Of a DNA stretch of 64,000 nt, positions 37,655 to 45,318 are shown in pieces. Both the position numbers and the translations under genes were made by a program. The stretch spans positions 2,728,001 to 2,792,000 of the forward strand of contig NZ_JARXYJ010000001.1 of assembly GCF_029894425.1 (NCBI RefSeq), read 5' to 3'. The first letter of the stretch is position 1; every line of letters starts with the position of its first letter. The stretch comes from Streptomyces sp. SAI-127 (GTDB lineage Bacteria > Actinomycetota > Actinomycetes > Streptomycetales > Streptomycetaceae). Below the pieces are notes generated by a model. That model did not search any database and was not told the DNA's origin. It was given only the letters and a program-made list of their open reading frames with translations.

Positions 37655-38592
37655 ACGAGGTCCACCTTGTCGTCGGGGACCAGGCGCCGCTGCACCCAGG
37701 TCACCAGCAGAATGATCAGCAGGAGGACGACGGCGGCCGCCGAGGCCAGGCCCGTCTTGTTGAAGCGGAAGGCCAGGTTGACCGTCTGGATCACGAAGGT
37801 CTCGGTTCCGGTGGCGCCGCCGGTCATGATGTACGGGATCTCGAAGACCGACAGCGAGCCGGAGATCGAGAGGATCACCGTCAGGGTCAGGACCGGCTTG
37901 ATGCCCGGCGCGATGATGTGGCGGAACTGGTGCCAGCGGTTCGCGCCGTCCAGCTCGGCGGCCTCGTACAACTCCCCCGGGATGGACTGGATCGCGCCCA
38001 GGAAGAGCACGAAGTTCAGGCCGAGATAGCGCCAGACCGAGACGCCGGCCAGCGAGGTGTTCGCGGAGACCGGGGTGCCGAGCCAGGCGTGGTCGGTCTT
38101 CACTCCGAACAGGCTCAGCACCGAGTCAAGCGTCCCGCCGTCCTGGAAGAAGTAGAGGAACACGAAGCCGATCGCGACGCCGTTGATCAAGTACGGGAAG
38201 AAGAGCACGCCCTTGAAGAAGTTCCGGAAGCGGACGTCGAAGCTCAGGATCGTCGCGAAGTAGAGCGCGAGGACGATCTGGACCACGGAGGCGGCGAGGT
38301 AGTAGCCACTGACCCAGAAGACCTCGAAGAGATCCGGGCGGGTGAACACCTCCCGGTAGTTCTCGACGCCCGTGGAGCGCAGTTCGGGGCTGACACCGTC
38401 CCAGTCGGTGAAGCTGTACGCGACCATGTTGGCGATCGGCGCGTAGGTGAAGGTGATCAGCAGGGCGAGCGGGGCGATCAGGAACAGCCAGGGGGTCACG
38501 CCCCGCCGGACGCGGGTCCGGCGCGGGGGCGGTGCCGGGACGGGGGCGGCCGGGATCACCTCCACGGCCGCCTTCTGTGTCGTGTCCGTCAT
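37651..38592 (-). CDS. Carbohydrate ABC permease, MalF type (mannoside operon)
   Basis: A 313-residue CUT1 permease with about six helices and an EAA motif (ELDGANRWHQFRHIIAPGIK). The N-terminal 30 residues are Pro/Arg-rich. The open frame continues far upstream (to 39087), but that part lies antisense-frame inside the binding-protein gene; the ATG at 38592 overlaps that gene's stop by one base, as expected in a tight operon. It pairs with the MalG-type permease. Confidence 0.9.
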   Translation of the reverse strand: MTDTTQKAAVEVIPAAPVPAPPPRRTRVRRGVTPWLFLIAPLALLITFTYAPIANMVAYSFTDWDGVSPELRSTGVENYREVFTRPDLFEVFWVSGYYLAASVVQIVLALYFATILSFDVRFRNFFKGVLFFPYLINGVAIGFVFLYFFQDGGTLDSVLSLFGVKTDHAWLGTPVSANTSLAGVSVWRYLGLNFVLFLGAIQSIPGELYEAAELDGANRWHQFRHIIAPGIKPVLTLTVILSISGSLSVFEIPYIMTGGATGTETFVIQTVNLAFRFNKTGLASAAAVVLLLIILLVTWVQRRLVPDDKVDLV

Positions 38593-39905
38593 CAGGACCC
38601 CAGGTTCTTCTGGGTGTCCGTCCAGCGCTTGCTGAGGTCGGCGAGGAAGTCGTCGAGGCTGCCCTTGCGGGCGCCGCGGGCGAGGTCGACGAGCTTCTGG
38701 CGGTACTCGGGGGCGTAGAGGCCGACCTCGGACTCGTTGTCGATCTGCTTGACCTTCGCGCCCTGGGCGTCGTCCAGTTCGATGAACTTCACGCCCTGGT
38801 CCTCGTACGGCTTCAGGACCGACGGCAGCGGCGCGTCCTTGAGCGGGGAGAGGGCGAGGTTGTCCTCGACATAGCCGGACTTGTCGGTGAACCAGTCGAT
38901 CCAGGCCCGGGCCGCCTCCTTGTGCGAGGAGTGGACGTTGACCGCCTGGTTGTAGTCGGGGGCGATGGTCGCGCAGAACTTCCCGTCCGTCTGGGCCGGG
39001 AAGGGCATGAAGCCGATGTCGTCGGGGTTCACGCCGGCCTTCTTCGCCGCGTCCTGGAACTGCACGATCGCCCAGGTGCCGAGCCACTGCGTGGCGATCT
39101 CCCCCTTGGCGGTGCGGGGCTTGGACTCCTCCCAGTTGCTGGTGGTCGGGTCCTTCTCGATCAGCCCCTCGTGGACGATGTCGTACAGGAGCCGGTCGCC
39201 GACGCGCAGGTCCGCGCCCTTCGCCCAGGGGTCGCCCTCGGCGAGCTTGTCGGTCGCCTTCGGGTCACAGGTCACCGCGCCGTCGACCGACGTCCACGAG
39301 GACAGCGGCCAGCCGGCCGAGAAGTTGGTGTAGTACGGGATCGCGTCGGTCTTCGCCTTGATGGCCTTGAGGTCGGCGACGAACTCGGCCGGGGTGGTGG
39401 GCCATTCGGTGATCCCGGCTTCCTTCCAGATCCGCTTGTTGTAGACGAACCCGGGACTGACGGCGACGGGGCTCTGCCCGTACACCTTGCCGTCGACGGC
39501 GGTGAAGTCGGTGAAGCGGTACTTCTTGGCGCGCTCTTCCTGGGTACCCAGCGAGGCGAAGAACCTCGGGTAGTCGCTCTTCTTGATGACGGCCGGGATC
39601 AGCAGGACATCGCCGTAGTTCTCGGTGTTCATCCGGATCTTGACCTCGGCCTCGTAGTCCGTGATGCCCTCGAACTCGACCTTCACCTTCGGATAGGTCT
39701 TGCTGAACTCGGCGGCGTACTTCTTCAGCGTGCCGTCCTGCACGAGGTCGGTGCGGACGGTGAGGACCTTGATGGTGCCGGTGACCTTTGACGGGTCGTC
39801 AGGCGCCTTGGCATCGGCGCCCTTCGACGATCCACCGGTGCCGGTGCACCCGGGGATCAGCAAGGCGGCTCCCACGACCATGGCCAGGGCTGTACGGCGG
39901 TTCAT
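38592..39905 (-). CDS. Sugar-binding lipoprotein of mannoside ABC transporter
   Basis: A 437-residue extracellular solute-binding lipoprotein. The signal peptide (NRRTALAMVVGAALLIPGC) ends in a lipobox LIPGC. The mature part has the usual two-lobed binding-protein layout with DGKVYGQSPVAV and aromatic residues typical of sugar sites. The ATG at 39905 is preferred because GGAG lies nine bases upstream; the ATG two codons earlier is too close to the ribosome site. Divergent from the beta-mannosidase gene across a 163-base region with a LacI-type operator. The substrate is inferred to be beta-mannosides. Confidence 0.9.
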   Translation of the reverse strand: MNRRTALAMVVGAALLIPGCTGTGGSSKGADAKAPDDPSKVTGTIKVLTVRTDLVQDGTLKKYAAEFSKTYPKVKVEFEGITDYEAEVKIRMNTENYGDVLLIPAVIKKSDYPRFFASLGTQEERAKKYRFTDFTAVDGKVYGQSPVAVSPGFVYNKRIWKEAGITEWPTTPAEFVADLKAIKAKTDAIPYYTNFSAGWPLSSWTSVDGAVTCDPKATDKLAEGDPWAKGADLRVGDRLLYDIVHEGLIEKDPTTSNWEESKPRTAKGEIATQWLGTWAIVQFQDAAKKAGVNPDDIGFMPFPAQTDGKFCATIAPDYNQAVNVHSSHKEAARAWIDWFTDKSGYVEDNLALSPLKDAPLPSVLKPYEDQGVKFIELDDAQGAKVKQIDNESEVGLYAPEYRQKLVDLARGARKGSLDDFLADLSKRWTDTQKNLGS

Positions 39906-39965
39906 GTGCATCAGCTCCGTTCAGGGGACGGACGAGCACGAGCGGGTTGGCTGGTTCGGTACTCT

Positions 39966-39990
39966 GACAACGTTTTCTTAACCGGTAAAG
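39966..39990. promoter_or_regulatory. LacI-type operator between binding-protein and mannosidase genes
   Basis: GACAACGTTTTC (39966-39977) differs by one base from the palindrome GACAACGTTGTC found at 63953, and TTAACCGGTAA follows. The site lies between divergent genes whose cluster includes a LacI regulator at 42936. It probably controls both promoters. Confidence 0.55.
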
Positions 39991-40068
39991 TCCCTATCTC
40001 GCCAACGATGCCAGCCATGTCAAAAAGCTTCCGCAGCACAGGACTTGATCGGTTTAGGGAGTGTGTAC

Positions 40069-42939
40069 ATGCTTCAGGCCACACCGCTCACCGAGGGATG
40101 GATCCTGCGACACTCCGACGGCACGGTGGACGAACTCCCCGCTGTCGTGCCGGGATGCGTGCACACCGATCTGCTGGCGGCGGGGGTGATCCCGGATCCC
40201 TTTCTGGGGCGCAACGAGACCGAGGTCGCGTGGGTGGGGCGGCGGGACTGGACCTATGAGACCGACCTCGGGCTCGTGAACGGGCATGAGCAGACCGACC
40301 TCGTCTTCGACGGTCTGGACACCGTGGCCGAGATCCTTCTGGACGGCCGGCTCCTGGGCCGGACGAGGAACATGCACCGCTCGTACCGCTTCGACGTGAC
40401 CGGCATGTCCGGACGGCTCGCCGTGCGGTTCGTCTCCGCCTATGCCGAGGCCGAGGCGGTGCGCGGGAAGCTGGGTGAGCGGCCCGCCGCGTATGCCGAG
40501 CCGTACCAGTACCTCCGCAAGATGGCCTGCTCGTTCGGCTGGGACTGGGGGCCCACGCTGGTGACGGCCGGGATCTGGCGGCCGGTGCGCCTCGAGCGGT
40601 GGTCGACGGCCCGGATCGCCCGGGTGCGGCCGCTCGTGACCGTCGAACAGGGCGTGGGCGTGGTGGAGTTGGCGGTCGACGTGGAGCGCGCCAGGGTCGA
40701 GGCACCGCTGACGGTCGAGGCGACGGTCGGCGGCGAGCGGGTGCGGGCCTCGGTCGACGGCACGCAGGGGGTCGTACGCCTCGAAGTGCCTCGGGCGCGG
40801 CTGTGGTGGCCGCGTGGATACGGTGAACAGCCGCTCTATGACGTCGAGTTGACACTTCAGCACGAGGGTCGCCCGCTGGACGTGTGGCGGCGCCGGGTCG
40901 GCTTCCGTACCGTCGAACTGGACCGCTCGGCCGACGCGCACGGCACCGGGTTCACCCTCGTCGTCAACGGCGAGCGGCTCTTCGCGCGCGGCGTGAACTG
41001 GATCCCGGACGACGTGTTCCCCTCCCGGATCACCCGTGAGCGGTACCGGGAGCGGCTGGGACAGGCGGCCGAGGCCGGGGTGGACCTGGTGCGGATCTGG
41101 GGCGGCGGGATCTACGAGAGCGAGGACTTCTACGACGCCTGCGACGAGCTCGGGCTGCTGGTCTGGCAGGACTTCCCGTTCGCGTGCGCGGCCTATCCGG
41201 AGGAGCAGCCGCTGCGGGGCGAGGTGGAGGCGGAGGCCCGGGAGAACGTCGTACGGCTGATGCCGCATCCCTCGCTCGTGCTGTGGAACGGCAACAACGA
41301 GAACCTGTGGGGGTTCCGGGACTGGGGATGGGAGGCGCGGCTCGCCGGGGACTCCTGGGGCGAGGGGTACTACCTGGGCGTGCTGCCGCGGGTGGTGGCC
41401 GAGTTGGACCCGACGCGGCCGTACACGGCGGGGAGTCCCTGGTCCGGGTCGTGGGAGCACCACCCGAACGATCCGGCGCACGGGACGCACCACTCCTGGG
41501 AGGTGTGGAACCGGGAGGACTACGCCGAGTACCGCGGTGAAGTGCCGCGTTTCGTGGCCGAGTTCGGGTGGCAGGCACCGCCCGCGTACGCCACGCTGGC
41601 GCGTGCGCTGCCCGGGGAGGTGCTCGCGCCGGACTCCCCCGGCATGCTGCACCACCAGAAGGCCGACGACGGGAACGGCAAGCTTCGGCGTGGGCTGGAA
41701 CGGCATTTCACCTTTCCCGAGGGGGACTTCGACCGCTGGCACTACCTCATGCAGGTCAACCAGGCGCGGGCCGTGGCCGCCGGGATCGAGCACTGGCGGT
41801 CGCACTGGCCGGTGTGCGCGGGGACGGTGGTGTGGCAGCTCAACGACTGCTGGCCGGTGACGAGTTGGGCCGCGATCGACGGGGACGGGCGGGAGAAACC
41901 GCTGTATCACGAGCTGCGGCGCCTGTACGCGGACCGGTTGCTGACGGTCCGGACGCGCGGCCGGAAGCTGGTACTGGCGGCCGTCAACCAAGCGGGCGAG
42001 CCGTGGGCGGGGGTGCTGCGGCTGCGGCGGATGTCGGTGGACGGCGAGATGATCGACGAGGCCGAGCTGGCCTTCCGCGCGGACCGACGCACGGTCACGG
42101 ATGTGACGGTACCGCCGGAGCTGGTGCCGGTGGGGGCGAAGGAGTTCCTGGTGGCGGATGCGGGCGGGGACGGCGGTGTGGACCGGGGGGCGGGTGCGGG
42201 CACGGGCCGGGGCTCGGCTACGGGCGCGGGCTCGGGCACGGAAGCGGGCGCGGGCTCGGGCTCGGAAGCAGGCGCGAGCCGGGACGCAGGCCCGGGCCGG
42301 GACGCGAGCGTGGACATGGGCATGGGCACGGCTGGGGGCAGGGGCGGCAGCTCGGGCACGGAAACCGGCGCAGGCCCGGGCCGGGACGCGAGCGTGGACA
42401 TGGGCATGGGCACGGCTGGGGGCAGGGGCCGCGGCTCGGGCACGGAAACCGGCGCAGGCCCGGGCCGGGACGCGAGCGTGGACATGGGCATGGGCACGGC
42501 TGGGGGCAGGGGCCGCGGCTCGGGCACGGAAACCGGCGCAGGCCCGGGCCGGGACGCGAGCGTGGACATGGGCATGGGCACGGCTGGGGGCAGGGGCCGC
42601 GGCTCGGGCACGGAAGCCGGCGCAGGCGTGGGCCAGGACGCCAGGACGCGGCCAGACGGTGTGCGGGCCCTGTACTTTCCCGCTCCGGATCGGGAGATCC
42701 CCTATCCGCGGCCGGAGTTCGATGTGGACGTGGCGCCAGGGGCCGTCACGGTGACGGCTCGCACGCTCGTGCGGGATCTGCTGCTTCAGGCGGACCGGCT
42801 GGATCCGGCGGCTCGGGCCGACCGGGGGCTGGTCACGTTGTTGCCCGGGGAGCGGGTGACGATCGGGGTCAGCGGCTGGGAGACTCCCGATCCGGATGCC
42901 GCTCGATCCGCCCTGTACTGCCTGGAGCCCAGCCGATGA
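40069..42939 (+). CDS. GH2 beta-mannosidase with repeat-expanded insertion
   Basis: A 956-residue cytoplasmic glycoside hydrolase family 2 enzyme. N-terminal sugar-binding and Ig-like domains precede a TIM barrel; acid/base E411 is in WNGNNENLWG and nucleophile E498 in VAEFGWQ. It would cut imported beta-mannosides to mannose. From about residue 698 to 865 the sequence is Gly/Ala/Arg-rich, and residues 741-852 are four copies of a 28-residue unit, placed before the final beta domain (ALYFPAPDREIPYPRPEF). The family normally has no such insert. ATG 40069 has AGGGAG seven bases upstream. Its stop overlaps the LacI start by three bases (ATGA). Confidence 0.94.
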   Translation: MLQATPLTEGWILRHSDGTVDELPAVVPGCVHTDLLAAGVIPDPFLGRNETEVAWVGRRDWTYETDLGLVNGHEQTDLVFDGLDTVAEILLDGRLLGRTRNMHRSYRFDVTGMSGRLAVRFVSAYAEAEAVRGKLGERPAAYAEPYQYLRKMACSFGWDWGPTLVTAGIWRPVRLERWSTARIARVRPLVTVEQGVGVVELAVDVERARVEAPLTVEATVGGERVRASVDGTQGVVRLEVPRARLWWPRGYGEQPLYDVELTLQHEGRPLDVWRRRVGFRTVELDRSADAHGTGFTLVVNGERLFARGVNWIPDDVFPSRITRERYRERLGQAAEAGVDLVRIWGGGIYESEDFYDACDELGLLVWQDFPFACAAYPEEQPLRGEVEAEARENVVRLMPHPSLVLWNGNNENLWGFRDWGWEARLAGDSWGEGYYLGVLPRVVAELDPTRPYTAGSPWSGSWEHHPNDPAHGTHHSWEVWNREDYAEYRGEVPRFVAEFGWQAPPAYATLARALPGEVLAPDSPGMLHHQKADDGNGKLRRGLERHFTFPEGDFDRWHYLMQVNQARAVAAGIEHWRSHWPVCAGTVVWQLNDCWPVTSWAAIDGDGREKPLYHELRRLYADRLLTVRTRGRKLVLAAVNQAGEPWAGVLRLRRMSVDGEMIDEAELAFRADRRTVTDVTVPPELVPVGAKEFLVADAGGDGGVDRGAGAGTGRGSATGAGSGTEAGAGSGSEAGASRDAGPGRDASVDMGMGTAGGRGGSSGTETGAGPGRDASVDMGMGTAGGRGRGSGTETGAGPGRDASVDMGMGTAGGRGRGSGTETGAGPGRDASVDMGMGTAGGRGRGSGTEAGAGVGQDARTRPDGVRALYFPAPDREIPYPRPEFDVDVAPGAVTVTARTLVRDLLLQADRLDPAARADRGLVTLLPGERVTIGVSGWETPDPDAARSALYCLEPSR
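42289..42624 (+). repeat. Four 84-base direct repeats inside the beta-mannosidase
   Basis: Units start at 42289, 42373, 42457 and 42541, each beginning GGCCCGGGCCGGGACGCG and coding in frame for a 28-residue block containing RDASVDMGMGTAGG. The copies are nearly identical; the first differs at a few bases and the last drifts at its end. Flanking sequence is similar but more degenerate, as from older expansions. Confidence 0.95.
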
Positions 42940-43973
42940 CAGCACAGCCGGCCCCGCGCGTCACCATCAAGGACGTCGCCGCGCTCGCGGGTGTGTCCAA
43001 GGGGGCCGTGTCGCTCGCCTTCAACCACAAGCCCGGGCTGTCCGAGGCGACCCGGGACCGGATCTTCGAGGCGGCCCGGGAACTGGGGTGGGCGCCGAAC
43101 CTCACCGCGCGGACGCTGGCCGGGTCGCGGGTGGACGTGGTGGGTCTCGCGATCTGCCGGCCGGCGCGGCTGCTGGGGCTCGAACCCTTCTACATGGAGT
43201 TCGTGTCCGGCGTGGAGAGCGTGCTGATCGAGCGGAACTGCTCGCTGCTGCTGCGGCTCGTGCGGAACGTGGAGGAGGAGGTCGGGCTGCAGGAGTCGTG
43301 GTGGCGGGGGCGGCAGGTCGGGGGATCCATCCTGGTCGACTTCCGGGCGGACGATCCCCGCGTCGCGGCGACCGAGCGGCTGGGCCTGCCGGTGGTGGCG
43401 GTGGGGCATCCCGCGTTCACCGGCAGCCTCACGTCCGTGTGGACCGACGACGCCACCGCCGTGACGGAGGCCGTGCGGTATCTGGCGGCGCTGGGGCACC
43501 GGCGGATCGCGCGGGTGGGGGGTGCCGCGGCGCTCGGGCACACGGCGATGAGGACGGCCGCGTTCGACGAGGCGGCCCGCGGCCTGGAGCTGGCAGGGGC
43601 CTGGCAGGTGACCACCGACTACTCGGGAGAGGCCGGAGGGCGGGCCACCCGGTCCCTGCTGACCGCCCCGCCGGCGGACCGGCCCACGGCGATCGTCTAC
43701 GACAACGACATCATGGCGGTGGCCGGACTGTCGGTCGCGGCGGAGATGGGGCTGAACGTTCCGCGTGACGTCTCACTGCTCGCCTGGGACGACTCCCAGC
43801 TCTGCCGGCTCACCCACCCCACACTGTCCGCGATGAGCCATGACGTGCACGGATTCGGTGCGGAGGCGGCTCGGACGCTGTTCGGGGTGATCACCGGGGA
43901 GGGGCCGGGATCGCACCCCGTGCCCACTCCGGTCCTGACCCCGAGGGGCTCCACCGCGCCTCCCGCGGTGTGA
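42936..43973 (+). CDS. LacI-family regulator of mannoside operon
   Basis: A 345-residue regulator. The N-terminal helix-turn-helix (VTIKDVAALAGVSKGAVSLA) and hinge (LTARTLAGSRVDVVGLA) are standard, followed by the periplasmic-binding-like effector domain. It overlaps the beta-mannosidase stop, so it is coexpressed with the enzyme it probably controls. It likely binds the operator at 39966. The effector is inferred to be a mannose-containing sugar. Confidence 0.93.
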   Translation: MTAQPAPRVTIKDVAALAGVSKGAVSLAFNHKPGLSEATRDRIFEAARELGWAPNLTARTLAGSRVDVVGLAICRPARLLGLEPFYMEFVSGVESVLIERNCSLLLRLVRNVEEEVGLQESWWRGRQVGGSILVDFRADDPRVAATERLGLPVVAVGHPAFTGSLTSVWTDDATAVTEAVRYLAALGHRRIARVGGAAALGHTAMRTAAFDEAARGLELAGAWQVTTDYSGEAGGRATRSLLTAPPADRPTAIVYDNDIMAVAGLSVAAEMGLNVPRDVSLLAWDDSQLCRLTHPTLSAMSHDVHGFGAEAARTLFGVITGEGPGSHPVPTPVLTPRGSTAPPAV

Positions 43974-44010
43974 CCTTCGCCGCTCCGGCCTCCAGGGGTG
44001 GGCAGTCACG

Positions 44011-44048
44011 TTACTCATAAGTAGCATGGGTTCTGAGCGCGCGCTCAG
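44011..44048 (+). promoter_or_regulatory. Two palindromes upstream of fadAB
   Basis: TTACTCATAAGTAG (44011-44024) is an imperfect inverted repeat with 4-base centre. CTGAGCGCGCGCTCAG (44033-44048) is a perfect 16-base palindrome. Both lie within 81 bases of the fadA start; either could be the site of a fatty-acid-responsive TetR repressor. Confidence 0.5.
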
Positions 44049-44091
44049 CGCATCGCAGCAGTGCAGATCCCGCATCTGGAGGAGAGCCATC

Positions 44092-45318
44092 GTGCCTCGT
44101 ACCGTCAGGGACGTCGTCTTCGTCGACGGCGTCCGCACCCCGTTCGGCAAGGCGGGCCCGAAGGGCATCTACCACGAGACCCGCGCCGACGACCTCGTCG
44201 TGAAGGCGATCCGGGAGCTGCTGCGCCGCAACCCGGGTCTCGACCCGAAGAAGATCGACGAGGTCGCCATCGCCGCGACCACGCAGATCGGTGACCAGGG
44301 GCTCACCATCGGCCGTACCGCCGGGATTCTCGCCGGTCTTCCGCAGTCCGTCCCGGGCTACTCCATCGACCGCATGTGCGCCGGCGCTCTGACCGCCGTG
44401 ACCTCGGTCGCCGGGTCGGTCGCCTTCGGTGCCTACGACATCGCCATCGCCGGTGGTGTCGAGCACATGGGCCGTCACCCCATGGGCGAGGGCGTGGACC
44501 CGAACCCGCGGTTCGTCAGCGAGAAGCTGGTCGACGAGTCGGCTCTGTTCATGGGCATGACCGCCGAGAACCTGCACGACCGCTACCCGCAGATCACCAA
44601 GCAGCGCGCCGACGAGTACGCCGTGCGCTCCCAGGAGAAGGCCGCCAAGGCGTACGCCAACGGCAAGATCCAGGCCGACCTGGTCCCGATCTCCGTACGT
44701 CGTACGAACCCGGAGGCCGGTGAGACCGGCTGGGGCCTGGTCACCGCCGACGAGCCGATGCGCCCGGGGACCACCCTGGAGAACCTGTCGGGCCTGAAGA
44801 CGCCGTTCCGTGTGCACGGCCGGGTCACCGCCGGTAACGCGGCCGGTCTGAACGACGGCGCCACCGCCTCCCTCATCGCGTCCGAGGACTTCGCCCGCGA
44901 GAACGACCTGCCGGTGAAGATGCGCCTCGTCTCGTACTCCTTCGTGGGTGTCGAGCCGGAGGTCATGGGCTACGGCCCGATCCCGGCCACCGAGAAGGCG
45001 CTCGCCCAGGCGGGCCTGTCCATCTCCGACATCGGCCTGTTCGAGATCAACGAGGCCTTCGCCGTCCAGGTCCTGGCCTTCCTCGACCACTACGGCATCG
45101 CGGACGACGACGAGCGCGTCAACCAGTACGGCGGCGCGATCGCCTTCGGTCACCCGCTGGCCTCCTCGGGTGTGCGTCTGATGACGCAGCTGGCCCGCCA
45201 GTTCGAGGAGCAGCCCGAGGTCCGCTACGGCCTGACCACCATGTGCGTCGGCTTCGGCATGGGCGCGACGGTCATCTGGGAGAACCCGAACCACAAGGAC
45301 GCCGGAGGCAGCAAGTGA
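44092..45318 (+). CDS. fadA: Acetyl-CoA C-acyltransferase FadA (3-ketoacyl-CoA thiolase)
   Basis: A 408-residue thiolase that completes each beta-oxidation turn. Acyl-accepting C96 in DRMCAGAL, the His in AFGHPLASSG, and the second Cys in CVGFGMG near the C terminus are all present. The GTG at 44092 has GGAGGAGAG seven to eight bases upstream; the frame opens at 44026 but lacks a better site. Its stop overlaps the start of fadB by four bases (GTGA). Promoter region holds two palindromes. Confidence 0.95.
   Translation: MPRTVRDVVFVDGVRTPFGKAGPKGIYHETRADDLVVKAIRELLRRNPGLDPKKIDEVAIAATTQIGDQGLTIGRTAGILAGLPQSVPGYSIDRMCAGALTAVTSVAGSVAFGAYDIAIAGGVEHMGRHPMGEGVDPNPRFVSEKLVDESALFMGMTAENLHDRYPQITKQRADEYAVRSQEKAAKAYANGKIQADLVPISVRRTNPEAGETGWGLVTADEPMRPGTTLENLSGLKTPFRVHGRVTAGNAAGLNDGATASLIASEDFARENDLPVKMRLVSYSFVGVEPEVMGYGPIPATEKALAQAGLSISDIGLFEINEAFAVQVLAFLDHYGIADDDERVNQYGGAIAFGHPLASSGVRLMTQLARQFEEQPEVRYGLTTMCVGFGMGATVIWENPNHKDAGGSK

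Noticed and set aside
40054..42945. 963-residue open frame opposite the beta-mannosidase
   Set aside because: Antisense shadow with repeats mirrored from the coding frame; the GH2 catalytic motifs are on the plus strand.
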